A stretch of 64,000 nt of DNA from Heligmosomoides polygyrus polygyrus (lineage: Eukaryota; Nematoda; Chromadorea; Rhabditida; Heligmosomidae). Positions 54,201 to 61,995 of the stretch are shown piece by piece. The position numbers and the translations under genes were made by a program. The stretch is taken from NCBI GenBank assembly GCA_947396885.1, contig OX377201.1, forward strand, positions 9,534,934 through 9,598,933. The letters are read 5' to 3'. Within the stretch, counting starts at the first letter, position 1, and each line of letters begins with the position of its first letter. Under the pieces are notes generated by a model, which saw only the letters and a list, made by a program, of their open reading frames with translations, was not told the origin of the DNA and made no database searches.

Positions 54201-56836
54201 AGCTCGTTCGCCATTTTCTCGACTTCTGCCGTGCTGGTAGAGATGAGAACAATATCGTCGGCGAAGCGAAGGTTGCTGATCCGTTTACCCAAGGTAGCCT
54301 TTATCGTCCCAGCTCAAGTCCTTCATGGCGTCCTGGAGTGCCGCTGTGAATAGCTTAGGAGAAATCGTGTCTCCCTGCCGTACTCCTTCGACATGACATT
54401 GAGGAAATTCAGGATGGAATAAGGGAACGCAATACAAGTTGTGATAGAGCAAATTATTCTCTTTCGAAAGCTGTATAGCGCTATACAAGAGACCGCCGGC
54501 GGTATCCGCAACGAATTGTTGAAAAAAATGCGGGGATTTATGGGACAACCTAATAGTAGACGGAAGGACATGGAAACAAACAGACCAGCAGATTAGTCCT
54601 TCTGTACGCAGAGTATTTCAAAAACGGAAAATGCGAATAACAGTCCATTCACAATCTTCTTCTATAAAAAACCGGCAGTTTTCTATCGGCGGCACTACAT
54701 TGAGTAATTACCGTCGATCTATAGCCACGATAAGGACAATTGTTCTTCATTGGACAACCGGAAGATTTAGTGCAACGAAAGAAGGTAATAAAAGAGGACT
54801 CCTTTCAACCTCGAGATCCGCCAGGCATTCATCTACCACGCTGTACCGTGGCGGTATTGCCTTGTTCCTGACCAAGAAAAGTTCCCAACTCAAGGTGAAC
54901 TTTTGCGATGCTATTTTGACAGGATGTAGGGCCGTGGGAGCGCGTTTCAGAATTACAGCTAGTTTTTGCTGAACGCCTTTTTAAATACTAGAAAAAGAGG
55001 TGTGAAGACGTGTGCGCAACACTCATCAACCCCTATGAGACCCTACAAGATGTGCTCCGGTGGCGCAGTTGATAGGAGTGCCGCCTAGTAGAAGGACACC
55101 GGCGAGATCTTGAGTTCGAGTCCGCGTACAGCCACGCGTACAGCCTGATATCTTTGCCATATCAGCTTGTTGTTATTACACCTTCTCATGATCACAGGAG
55201 TCAATTTTAGACCATGCTGAGCCAAGTTGGAGAGGGCCATCAAACTGGAACTACATACAACAGCGAACATCACCTCTATTCAATTCAAGGCAACTTTCTA
55301 GACATGAAGTCAGAATACAGGTGGAGACCCTCACTTCAGGGGAAATCAATGAGCCAAGCAGTATCGCTAGCAGGGACGTTACCTAAAAACAGACACCCCA
55401 ACCAGAATACCAGCCTGATTTAGGGCCAGAAGCTCCCACAGAATGACACTACGATCAGGATCGGCTGCGGCGTAATACTGGGGCCAGATTCATCAACCGT
55501 TTACCGCCCCCAAATGGTGAAAATACCGGCAAATCCCCTGACATGACATTCATCAGCATCAGGTTTGGCGGTGTTTTCACCGTTAGAGGGCGATAAGCGG
55601 TGGATGAATCTGGATCATGGTGTGTCGCCAACTGCTTGACCCGTCAGTGACTTTCTCTAAAGTGAGGTTCTCGATCTTTCTCCTGTCTATGTGTTTAGGA
55701 TGCTTGTCTTGTATTAAGCAGAGTTAAGACGATGCTTAAATCTGTAGCCATAGTTTGATGGAATCCACCCTTCCAATCTTCAAGAAGGCGATATCGCTGT
55801 AACCTTCCTATCGCGATGAACGCTATGGACGACGAGAACCGGGCAAAACCGGGACTCGAGGAAGTCACGTGTATTTTCCTGTAATTACTTTGTTGCCTCT
55901 TAGCTCTAGTTTATACTTGCGCCGCCACGGGGCGCGGCACCACGATCACCATAGATATCGATTTTTCGCATCGCCCGGTCGATATCTATTCCGACCATGG
56001 TGCTACGCCGTGCAGCAGCTCAAGTGCAAACTAGGGCTTAGAGAAGTAGCTCTTCATCCATATTGCTTTGTTTTCCATGTATATTGTTCTTGTTCCGTTG
56101 GCTCCGTTGTTGCCGCTACGTTTCTGTCTAACCACCTCACCACAAGAGCGACTTTACAGCCGCCCGCGCGATATACGGCATAGCTCATCAAGACCCTCTT
56201 CACTATTGGCGGGGCGCTTTCTTCTGGTTCTATCGTCCTTGTTCGTCGTCAGTAAACTCTGTGGCTACCTCGACTTCTCCAACACAAGGGACCGTCCACA
56301 AGCGGACGTCGACAATTACACTTCCCCAATGCACACGAGTCGTGTGGAGATCATACCATTGTGATACCTACAATATGTGAAGGCTATACATTGGATCCGA
56401 TCAAAAATCTTCGGATAAATTAATGATTAGAATAACGCTAATTTCGCGTACCCCAGATTTTTAGACGATTCAAATAAGGTCGACTTTGCTGGATGATTCG
56501 GATGCAAGTCAACTAAATCGGATGTCCGAAAATGAAGTACATGCTGCGAAGATGGGCAGCATTTTGAGGTGGGAACGCGTCAGCCAATCAGATCGTACCA
56601 AATTGCTATGGCATTTAAAGAGAGCTTGTACGGTCACTGGCGCGTGTTTGGCCGATGATCTGCTTGGTTTAGATTAGCTGGCGGATCACCAGCTCCTAAT
56701 GCTGCCCATCTTCGCGACATGAACCAAAAACGACTCATTCGGATCCAATGTATACTGAAGGCACAACTACCTACCGAATCAGAAGCGTGTGAATGCTGTT
56801 CTGCAGCGTCAGCCATACCAGAATCGCCGTTCGCAT
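39030..56836 (-). CDS. SLC35A: Nucleotide-sugar transporter, SLC35A family (8 exons)
   Basis: Joining eight minus-strand exons gives 975 nt, 324 residues plus TAG. SLC35A proteins are about 320-340 residues with ten membrane helices in the Golgi (or ER) and exchange a cytosolic UDP- or CMP-sugar for the nucleotide monophosphate. Diagnostic motifs in order: [14 protein letters not shown] (about 11-24), [20 protein letters not shown] (about 78-97), LDAATF...[10 protein letters not shown] (about 102-117), VSMVQLQ (about 143-149), [14 protein letters not shown] (about 177-190), [10 protein letters not shown] (197-206), and [14 protein letters not shown] (255-268). The order and spacing match SLC35A2/A3; the substrate (UDP-Gal or UDP-GlcNAc) cannot be told. 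All junctions have GT/AG and conserve phase; no stop or frameshift in any exon. Introns: 5660, 102, 263, 62, 1241, 9378 and 126 bp. The three large ones are packed with transposons. Confidence 0.93.
39389..39473 (-). CDS. SLC35A exon 7
   Basis: 85 bp after acceptor TTTCAG. Encodes [20 protein letters not shown] and on to CIGG, the lumenal-loop and helix segment that corresponds to DG...GF..GY....W in relatives. Donor GTTCGTGT; phase 1 into exon 8. Confidence 0.9.
39610..40745 (-). mobile_element. SINE family A tail split by a foldback
   Basis: 39610-39674 (aggataaagggtaaag ... cgttcta) continues at 40708 (tagttctacgggtcgcgtgg). The 1-kb element at 39675 sits at the TA between. The SINE head is missing. 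Confidence 0.7.
39675..40707. mobile_element. 1-kb palindromic foldback with mariner-like ends
   Basis: The ends TTAGGTTGTCACTTAAGTCC and ...GGGACAACCTAA are flanked by TA (39673-39674 and 40708-40709). Arms of about 500 bp pair almost all the way, meeting at ctgtcgaatatcaacaa / ttgttgatattcgacag (about 40140-40230). The ends resemble those of the mariner at 8790 (TTAGGTTGGTGCATAAG). Non-coding. It lies in intron 6 of the transporter. Confidence 0.88.
41036..42061. mobile_element. 1-kb near-perfect palindrome
   Basis: tttgctcttctttgccagac on the left is mirrored by gtcaggcaaagaagagcaaa at the right end. Arms of about 510 bp pair throughout, with a loop of some 15 bp near 41567 (tgaagatgattttaatg). 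Frames on both strands read the same decayed peptide (e.g. [18 protein letters not shown]) because of the mirror. The end block with gacgtttcgacgaact is reminiscent of Penelope-like element ends, which I could not verify. Confidence 0.85.
42295..42550 (-). mobile_element. SINE family A, partial, with a MITE inside
   Basis: Blocks gttggccagccgatagacaag and, after the MITE, gacaagtctggcgcgaattc and acttggttagcttgg. Both ends are missing. Confidence 0.7.
42393..42479. mobile_element. 87-bp Harbinger-type MITE, TTA TSD
   Basis: GGCCTATGT... and ...ACATAGGCC are inverted ends with TTA at 42390-42392 and 42480-42482. Sits cleanly between SINE blocks, so the insertion is recent. Confidence 0.8.
43793..45042 (-). 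mobile_element. mariner transposon, full length
   Basis: 1250 bp; ends TTAGGGTGTCCAAAAAGCAT and the inverse ...CTTTCTGAACACCCTAA, with TA at 43791-43792 and 45043-45044. Confidence 0.9.
43868..44886 (-). pseudogene. mariner transposase, inactive
   Basis: The N-terminal half is intact from the ATG at 44886 to about 44506 ([37 protein letters not shown]; helix-turn-helix region). After a frame disruption the C-terminal part (43868-44227) reads [15 protein letters not shown] (second Asp kept) and [19 protein letters not shown], where the third catalytic Asp (normally PSDYHLF) is Val. The middle part is shifted. The span is near the normal 340 codons. Dead both by frameshift and by loss of a catalytic residue. 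Confidence 0.88.
45440..45660 (-). pseudogene. Unidentified coding-like remnant
   Basis: The minus strand from about 45657 reads [20 protein letters not shown] and [15 protein letters not shown] before a stop near 45503. Composition is protein-like, but I do not recognise the family and see no splice signals. It may be a relic of a transposon protein. Confidence 0.2.
45862..46015. mobile_element. MITE, 'gattcatcaaccg' family, diverged
   Basis: ggggccagatttctaagccgc and ataccgccaaaccctc on the left; the mirror side (gagcggttggtaatgag) is weak. Confidence 0.55.
46183..47212. mobile_element. Foldback family F, most complete copy
   Basis: tatataccattttcacttc at the left end, gaaatgaaaatggcatata at the right. 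Inner arms ttcgattgataagaaaa and ctaccaatcaaataaaa. A G/C-run-ended insert (about 46309-46478: ggggggggggcgtgg ... cgcacgccccccc) disturbs the left arm. Confidence 0.8.
47489..47558 (-). tRNA. tRNA-like sequence, nominal UGU loop
   Basis: 70 nt on the minus strand with a good D-arm/A-box region (TGGTCTAGGGGTAATGC), an anticodon loop CTTGTTA and a B-box-like GGGTTCAACTTC. The acceptor stem has two mismatches (positions 4 and 6). Probably a tRNA pseudogene or SINE head. Confidence 0.35.
47642..48250. mobile_element. MITE 'gattcatcaaccg' family split by another MITE
   Basis: Left half gattcatcaaccgcttaacg ... aacataccgcaaaac; right half ggcggcattttcatcgg ... gcggttgataaatctg. The interrupting MITE is 47697-48163. 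Confidence 0.75.
47697..48163. mobile_element. MITE GGATCTATCC family
   Basis: Right end gactaggatagatcc perfect, left end ggatctatgttagtcg. A poly-G run sits inside the left end and a poly-C run inside the right. The 8-bp flanks (GCAAAACC, GCAAATTT) agree only in the first five bases. Confidence 0.8.
48682..48817. mobile_element. Young Harbinger-type MITE beside exon 6
   Basis: 136 bp with inverted ends of about 45 bp that are perfect by eye: GGCCTTTGTCATACCATCGC ... on the left and its complement on the right. TAA at 48679-48681 and 48818-48820. It lies 34 bp inside intron 6 from the exon 6 donor. Confidence 0.9.
48852..49009 (-). CDS. SLC35A exon 6
   Basis: 158 bp after acceptor GTTAAG. 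Encodes [20 protein letters not shown], then [20 protein letters not shown] and a short end AVMWQ. The conserved GFAG.YFEK.LK block is the strongest family signature here. Donor GTACGT. Confidence 0.93.
49484..50233 (-). mobile_element. SINE family A split by a MITE
   Basis: 49484-49619 is the 3' part (gaataaaggacggtgttac); 50080-50233 is the 5' part, ending in ctgcgctacacgcgcc. The head ends about 17 bp from the exon 5 donor, so the SINE sits almost on the splice site. Confidence 0.88.
49620..50079. mobile_element. MITE GGATCTATCC family, 8-bp TSD inside a SINE
   Basis: 460 bp; perfect duplication GAAGTCAG at 49612-49619 and 50080-50087. Since the SINE consensus has this 8-mer once, the duplication is certain. 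Confidence 0.95.
50251..50348 (-). CDS. SLC35A exon 5
   Basis: 98 bp after acceptor CTTAAG. Encodes [20 protein letters not shown] and [12 protein letters not shown]. Helix plus the variable lumenal or cytosolic loop. Donor GTGAGT. Confidence 0.9.
50411..50490 (-). CDS. SLC35A exon 4
   Basis: 80 bp after acceptor TTTCAG. Encodes [20 protein letters not shown] and SLTRTQ(W). Corresponds to the VTYQLKILTTALFSV segment of vertebrate relatives. Donor GTTCGTCC; the next intron is only 62 bp. Confidence 0.92.
50754..50892 (-). CDS. SLC35A exon 3
   Basis: 139 bp after acceptor TTGAAG. Encodes [40 protein letters not shown] and DAATFM. The QNNL.YVA..LDAAT block is highly conserved in SLC35A. Donor GTAGAG. 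Confidence 0.93.
50995..51114 (-). CDS. SLC35A exon 2
   Basis: 120 bp after acceptor TTTCAG. Encodes [20 protein letters not shown] and [19 protein letters not shown]. Matches the RYSR....LSS.AV...EL.K helix-2 region. Donor GTTCGTTC. Confidence 0.9.
51150..51627. mobile_element. 478-bp palindromic MITE, TA TSD
   Basis: TTGGGCACTATTGTACTTTC and ...GAAAGTACAACAGTGCCGAA ends, TA at 51148-51149 and 51628-51629. Within each arm the getting-smaller blocks ctgatcacgaat and ggtaggttacggtagg are repeated, so the element is a palindrome of repeats. Intron 1, 35 bp from exon 2. Confidence 0.88.
52146..52645. mobile_element. MITE GGATCTATCC family, 8-bp TSD
   Basis: 500 bp; TGATATGC at 52138-52145 and 52646-52653, perfect. 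It contains a partly duplicated interior (two 'ccatgtt-gga/aga-ccctggttat' blocks at 52334 and 52409). Confidence 0.92.
53453..54404 (-). pseudogene. RTE-type LINE, 5'-truncated ORF2
   Basis: Minus strand from about 54404: [20 protein letters not shown], a frame change near 54290, then [14 protein letters not shown] (catalytic FADD box) and an open 262-codon frame to 53504 with [44 protein letters not shown] and GRPPTRW. These are the palm, thumb and C-terminal motifs of RTE ORF2. The 3' end carries a (TAAG)n microsatellite (attacttacttac on the plus strand), typical of RTE tails. The endonuclease and fingers are lost. Inserted into the foldback's right arm. Confidence 0.92.
54556..55056. other. 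Unassigned intronic sequence
   Basis: Holds a 113-codon plus-strand frame (54631-54972) with no domain I can name. It lies within intron 1 of the transporter on the opposite strand. Confidence 0.3.
55057..55135 (+). tRNA. tRNA-like sequence
   Basis: An A-box-like tggcgcagttgatagg and a B box agttcgagtcc (one base off GGTTCGAGTCC). Stems pair poorly. Probably a tRNA-derived relic. Confidence 0.3.
55490..55613. mobile_element. MITE 'gattcatcaaccg' family, well preserved
   Basis: 124 bp; ggggccagattcatcaaccg on the left, cggtggatgaatctgg on the right; inner aaaataccggcaaatc / gtttggcggtgttttc arms. Confidence 0.8.
55913..56037. mobile_element. Harbinger-type MITE, TTA TSD
   Basis: 125 bp; GCTCTAGTTTATACTTG and CAAGTGCAAACTAGGGC, TTA at 55910-55912 and 56038-56040. 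Related in end sequence to the 35-kb cluster. Confidence 0.8.
56387..56752. mobile_element. Palindromic MITE next to the exon 1 donor
   Basis: 366 bp; TACATTGGATCCGA and TCGGATCCAATGTA ends, TA on both sides (56385-56386 and 56753-56754). Inner blocks agatgggcagcatt and aatgctgcccatct. Its edge is 20 bp from the exon 1 splice donor. Confidence 0.8.
56775..56836 (-). CDS. SLC35A exon 1
   Basis: ATG at 56836: [20 protein letters not shown] then R split across the junction (CG|GTAGGTAG). The segment matches the first helix of relatives (..V.Q....L.MRYSR). The frame is open upstream for 16 codons before a stop, so a slightly longer N-terminus is possible; this ATG yields the family's usual length. 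Confidence 0.85.
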
Positions 56837-56883
56837 ATTTCCCGTCGACTGGGATTTCTCGTGCGAAATGGTGACACGCGACA

Positions 56884-56890
56884 CCTGTAA
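56884..56890 (-). promoter_or_regulatory. Possible trans-splice (leader) acceptor
   Basis: On the minus strand, CCCACGTTACAG|GTGTCGCG lies 48 nt before the start codon. In nematodes many mRNAs receive a spliced leader at a (T)TTNCAG site close to the ATG. It could equally be the acceptor of an upstream 5'-UTR exon. Confidence 0.3.
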
Positions 56891-57079
56891 CGTGGGATCT
56901 TCATTACCTCAGAACACACTTCAGCTACGGTTTCGGTACAATGGGAGACACTGCCCAACGTTGAGAGGGAGGAGCGACACGGATGGCGGCAGCCAATCAA
57001 AACGTTGCCTGTATACGCCGCATAGCTGGCACATTCTGGTTTTGCGTTTTCCTCGGAATTCAACCACAAGACTCCGTTT

Positions 57080-58408
57080 ATATACCATTTTCAGGTCAAA
57101 ATGGGCACTTTGCAAATCAAACTGGACACAATCTAACCGTCACCTTCCATATCATAACGAGCTTCGACACTAAAGTAGAAACTCTTCCAAATGATTAGAA
57201 TAATTTCTTGTTTAAGGAAAACTTAGTATAGCTTTCTTTTGAAATTTTAAATTTCATCTGCACTAATAGGTGAACACATTGTTTAAGTTTTAGTAGAAGA
57301 ATTTAAGGAAAAATATTGGGCACCCTTGTACTTTACGGACTCCAGGGGACGAGGAGAGGTCGAAAAAATTTTTCGTCCAAACTTCGCCCGGGGGGGGGGG
57401 GGTGGTGGTTATTTGGGGTGCTGATCACGAATCTGAAATCTGTTTTTGAAATTTCGGCCGATTACGATAGATTACGGTACGTACCGATGACTAAGGCTGT
57501 CGAAGTCATAATCACCGATTTCGCCCAAATTTCGCGCCTATGGGGGTTATTTGGAGTGCTGATCACCAATCTGACATCCGTTTATCGTTTTACGCTGGAG
57601 TTTGGACGAAATTAGTGACCATTACCTTAGTCACACGCACCTACCGTAACCTACCGTAATGAGCCGAAATTTCAAAAACGGCTGTCAGATTCGTGATCAG
57701 CATCCCAAATAACCCCACTGGGCGGAGTTTGTGCGAAATTTTTTTCGATCTCTCCTCGTCCTCTGGAGTCCGTAAAGTATAATAGTGCCAAATATTGAGT
57801 TAAATTTTGTATAAAGCGCATAAAGGCAGCAATCATATAGTGTATTAAAATAGAGATCGCGCCATTCACTAGATTAGATCGTGGTGATGTTCATTTGATT
57901 GATAGTGTAAATTTTGAATTTTTTTACTTGAAACAGCGATGTGAGGACTTTTTTAATAACCATTCTTGTTATACCCTTTCTATTCGTGATACTTCACGCA
58001 AACAGAATTTTTGCCATCAATCAAACAAAATCGCGACAACGTAATCGGATGCATGGCGCGATTTCATCTTGCAATACCCTAGATGGTGTCTACTTTTCTG
58101 CGCTCTAAAGCAAAACTCAAATCATTAATTTCTCTTTTAAATATTTCTTAAATAAAATTTGAAACAGCTTGTTGACGTGCAGGGTGAACAAAAGGTAGGG
58201 CAGGTGAATTGAAAAGCTTCAGAAAATGTTATACTAAATTTTCCTTAAAGAAAAATTATTCTAACCGTGTTGCAAAATCACTAGTTTAATCTGAAGGGCG
58301 CTCGTTTTGATTTAGAAGGTCCTTAGTTTGATTTAAAAGGCGTCCGATTTGATTTGAAAGGTGTCCCTTGGATTTTAGAAGAGTCCAATTTGACGTGAAA
58401 ATTATATA
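57080..58408. mobile_element. Foldback family F upstream of the transporter, split by a MITE
   Basis: Left end tataccattttcaggtcaa; right end gtccaatttgacgtgaaaattat. Inner arms tttgattgatagtgtaaa and catcaatcaaacaaaa. Broken by the MITE 57316-57792. Confidence 0.78.
57316..57792. mobile_element. 477-bp palindromic MITE, TA TSD
   Basis: Same family as 51150-51627; TTGGGCACCCTTGTACTTTA and ...AGTATAATAGTGCCAAA, TA at 57314-57315 and 57793-57794. Carries a poly-G run near 57391. Confidence 0.88.
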
Positions 58409-58599
58409 AATAATAGCTATTAATACAATGATGAATAAGTAATTATTAAAATAACGTAAACATATAAGCATGATAGACAAAAACAAATAACTTATTAGGT
58501 TGGCAACTAATTTCGTAGACTCTCAAGTGCCTTCAACAAAAGTGTTCATAAACAAATAACAAATAAGGGTTTCAACCAAAGTAAGATCTGTTGGAATGC

Positions 58600-58870
58600 G
58601 GGACTGCTTCCCATTTATCAGCTACCTGGCCCATCCCACAGCTGTAGAATTCTTGTGCCCTTGAAGCCAAGAATCCTTGGAGGTGCATTTTGACATGGTC
58701 CACATTAATAAATCGTCCTCCAACCAAGAAGTGCTGCAGCGAGCTATAAAGGTGCTAGTCATTTGGCGCACAGCCTGTGCTGTAAGGTGGGTGAGATAGA
58801 CGCTCCCAGCTAAGGTCTTCGATTTTTTGAAGCTCCCGATTCGTGACGTGCGATCTGGCATTATCTTGCT
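58600..58870 (-). pseudogene. mariner transposase C-terminus, left copy
   Basis: Minus strand: RELQKIEDLSWERLSHPPYS, a diverged third-Asp box (CAPND followed by stop, HLYSSLQHF), FINVDHVKMHLQGFLASRAQ. Shares nearly all residues with the right copy. Confidence 0.85.
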
Positions 58871-59019
58871 GATAGATAATTCTGCTCCTGAAAATCTGTC
58901 TGAACCGATTCCAGCGGAGTTCAGCCTGCGCGCGGCCAGGTTGAGGAGAGTCGAATTACAGTATTAATGCTGGAACCGTTCTTGACGAGCTCCCAGAAGT
59001 TAATACCTTCTTGACACCA

Positions 59020-59300
59020 CCAAACGGAGGGAACGTAGCGAACCGGACGCCTCAAAAAATAGAAGACCTTGACTGGGAGCGTCAAACTCATCCACCTTAC
59101 AGCCGAGACCTTGCGCCAAGCGACTACCACGTTTTTAGTTCGGTGCAGTACTTCTTGGTTGGAAGACGATTTAATAATGTGGACCGGGTCAAAATGCACC
59201 TCCAAAGATTCTTGGCCTTAAAAGCACAATAATTCTATGGCCGTGGGATAGACCAGCTACCTGATATATGGGAAGCACTTCTGTGTTCCGAGAGATCTCA
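59020..59300 (+). pseudogene. mariner transposase C-terminus, right copy
   Basis: Plus strand: PQKIEDLDWERQTHPPYSRD, then LAPSDYHVFSSVQYFLVGRR (third catalytic Asp kept), VKMHLQRFLALKAQ, a TAA stop, and FYGRGIDQLPDIWE. Mirror of 58600-58870. Confidence 0.88.
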
Positions 59301-59399
59301 TTTTTATGGAAGATTGTCATTAATTATCTGTCAATAAATACTTTTGCTGAAGATTCTTGAGAGTCCACGAAATTAGTTGCCAACCTAATATAAACATTC

Positions 59400-59660
59400 G
59401 AAACGACGCCTAAACAGGGAGCAGGAAGTAGCTCTTATATTCCTGTAGCGCAGCGTGATTGCAGCTAAATATTATTAAGCGAAGTGACAGCAACCTGTAA
59501 TTAAAATACATCCCCATGCAATAGACAAGTAACAGCTGAAGAGCAGTGAGCACAGGGTACAAAAAAATTTGGATCTAAATAAATAAAGGATTATAGCAAA
59601 GGATCGAAATTTTAAAACGAGCATTTAATCTTGATGTTGCTATCTTAGAGTGGTGTTAAG
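59400..59660. other. No gene seen
   Basis: AT-rich spacer between the foldback mariner and a SINE. Confidence 0.35.
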
Positions 59661-59663
59661 GTG

Positions 59664-59912
59664 CGCGGTAGCGCAGTCGGAGGAGGCGCCGGCTGTCGCG
59701 TGCACCCGATACGAGGCTCCTGGATCGGATCTTCCGCCCATGCCAACCAAGTCTTCCATCCCTCCGGGGTCGCTGATTTGGTACCAGATTTGTCCGGGAA
59801 GGATAAAGCGCTGGAAGTCATTGTATGCCCAAATACGCATTCAAATCACCTCCACGACATCCCGTAGAAGTAGAATGCGTGGCGCATCCCGAAAGGGATT
59901 TGGTAACACCTA
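59664..59912 (+). mobile_element. SINE family A, small internal deletion
   Basis: Head ggtagcgcagtcggaggagg with a perfect A-box match TAGCGCAGTCGG. About 30 bp of the central ggctggcc block is missing after aaagcgctgg. Confidence 0.88.
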
Positions 59913-60261
59913 TTTCATTCTGTAATAGTCCGATGTTCCACTAGACATTCCTACCAACTACAAGCGGGTGAACTTTGGCCATGCGTTGGCTCTGCCAGGA
60001 CTTCAACTTATTTGGACAGAAAGAATATCGAAGTTATTCTTAACTCCACTCCTCGAAAAATGCACAAAAATTCAACAAAATATCCTACAGTTTATTTATT
60101 TCAATGACCAGCCTTTTTGAATATACATTTCTGCATTTCGCGAGAAGTACGAGTCTCATTTCGGCTAAAATTAACACCTGAATCAGAATCCATTCGCATC
60201 CCATATTTCATCGCGTGTGATAAGAACACTTTTTTCTTTCCATCCTAATAGCTCGAGACTT
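59913..60261. other. No gene seen
   Basis: Unique-looking, AT-rich; nothing recognised. Confidence 0.3.
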
Positions 60262-60440
60262 GGAGCGAGATTCATCAACAACTTACAGCAATTTAACAGA
60301 GAAAATTACAGCCGAAATCCCTGATAGCGCGGCTTATCAACACAAAACATTTCACCACATCGCTTGATAGGCCGCGCTATCAAGGAGTTCGGCTGTATTT
60401 TCTCCGTTAAATTGCTGTAAGTCGTCGGTGAATCCGGCCC
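60262..60440. mobile_element. Palindromic MITE, distant relative of 'gattcatcaaccg' family
   Basis: gagcgagattcatcaacaac on the left and gtcgtcggtgaatccggccc on the right; inner ttacagcaatttaac / gttaaattgctgtaa and gatagcgcggc / gccgcgctatc pair very well. Confidence 0.75.
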
Positions 60441-60559
60441 TTGGTGGAGCCAAAGCTTTTCAGGGGCTTGATGTGATATGCAGGAACGTCTAGTGCAACA
60501 CTGTTCTAAGACAAGACAAAGCTCGGCGTTAACCAATCCATTAGACGCGCCAGGCAGAC

Positions 60560-60780
60560 GCGCCGGAATGCTGTGGAGTCAATTTAAGTGCGTACTCGGC
60601 CCAAGCAAAGACAGCGCTGGCCAGCCGATGGCCACGTCAGTGCTTTCCCAAGAGCGATTTGGCACCCATTCACTCACCCCGGAGGGATGAACGCGTGGTT
60701 GGCAGGAGCGGCACCCGGACCCAGAACCTCTATTCGGTGTGCACGCGTTAGGCAGCGCTTTCTCCGACCGTGCTACCCAG
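60560..60780 (-). mobile_element. SINE family A, old subfamily
   Basis: Keeps gctggccagccgatggccacgt and caccccggagggatgaacg but is far from the other copies. No recognisable tail. Confidence 0.6.
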
Positions 60781-60919
60781 CATTTTAAGAGAACGTTTAC
60801 TAATCGATTAACTATCACAACATTTACTTATTCAACCAATACTTGAAGGAATTCTGTTCATATAATTGAGTCTATAATTACTGACTTTAGTGATAATGCC
60901 AATGTAACGTGCGCTTATT

Positions 60920-61205
60920 AAATGAAGGACGGCGTTACTCAATTCCTTTTGGGATGCGCCACGAATTCTACTTCTACGGGATATCGTGGAGACGATCTGA
61001 TTGCGTATTTGGCCATAAAATGACTTGCGGTGGCCAGCCGATGAACAAGTCAGCGCTTTATCCTTCCCAGACAAGTCTGGTACCAATTTACCGACCCCGG
61101 AGGAGTGGAAGGCTTGGTTGGCCTGGGCGGGAAATCCGAACCAGGAACCTGGTATCGGGTACATGCCACAGCCGGTGCCTCCTCCGACTGCGCTACACGG
61201 GCCCG
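60920..61205 (-). mobile_element. SINE family A
   Basis: Very close to consensus: aatgaaggacggcgttactc on the left, cctcctccgactgcgctacac at the head. Confidence 0.9.
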
Positions 61206-61406
61206 TCAAGACGATAAATCAGTATATAAACAGAAGCAGGAATTATTGAGGAAGGACTAACGGAAATCTATTGAATATTAGAGAAAAATAACGACAAAAA
61301 TAGTTTAAAAATTCAAAGCCTTCACACTGATCTACCCACTGGGAATGAATCAGAAGATCAATGAATGTGTAAATAGAAGCGTAAATAAAAAATGTATGAA
61401 CATATA

Positions 61407-61995
61407 TTGGGTTGTCCCATAAGTCCCCGCCGTTTTTTCAACGATTCACTGCAGATTTCGCCGGCGGTCTCTTGCATAGCGCTGCATAGCTTTCAAAAGA
61501 GAATGATCTGCTCTATCAGAACATGTATTTGCATTTCGTTTTTCATCATGAATTTTGTCAATTTTTAGGTCGTTGAAGTGAAAAGTGAAAAAGTGAAAAG
61601 TAGCCATTTGCGCACTTGTTCTCTCCGCTTAGGTTTGTAATTTTTTGCGCAGTTTTTTTAAAGCACTTGGAAGACAATGTTCTGTACTACAAGAAAATGG
61701 CACTAACATATATTCTTGTAGAACAGAACATTGTCTTCCAAACGCTATAAAAAACTGTGCAAAAAATTACAAACCTAAGCGGAGAGAACAAGTGCGCAAA
61801 TGGCTACTTTTTCACTTTTTCACTTCAACGACCTAAGAATTGACAAAATTCATGATGAAAAAAGAAATGCAATACATGATCGGATAGAGCATATCATTCG
61901 CTTTCGAAAGCTATGCAGTGCTATGCAAGAGACCACCGGCGAAATCTGCAGTGAATCGTTGAAAAAAACGGCGAAGACTTATGGGACAACCTAAA
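61407..61995. mobile_element. Foldback with mariner-like ends, short copy
   Basis: TTGGGTTGTCCCATAAGTCC and ...TTATGGGACAACCTAA, TA at 61405-61406 and about 61996. The arms meet near 61700 at tgttctgtactacaagaaaa / tattcttgtagaacagaaca, so the central 400 bp of the 39675 copy are missing. Confidence 0.85.

Larger units (their letters stand above)
52036..54553. mobile_element. Foldback with mariner-like ends, hosting a MITE and an RTE fragment
   Basis: Same family as 39675-40707: TTAGGTTGTCCCATAAGCCC and ...GGGACAACCTAA, TA at 52034-52035 and 54554-54555. The MITE 52146-52645 is in the left arm and the RTE 53453-54404 in the right arm. Without them it is about 1.07 kb. Confidence 0.85.
58495..59388. 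mobile_element. mariner turned into a foldback by inverted duplication
   Basis: Ends TTAGGTTGGCAACTAATTTC and the complement, TA at 58493-58494 and 59389-59390, 894 bp. The two halves encode the same C-terminal transposase segment on opposite strands (58600-58870 minus, 59020-59300 plus). No N-terminal half or first catalytic Asp is left. Confidence 0.9.
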
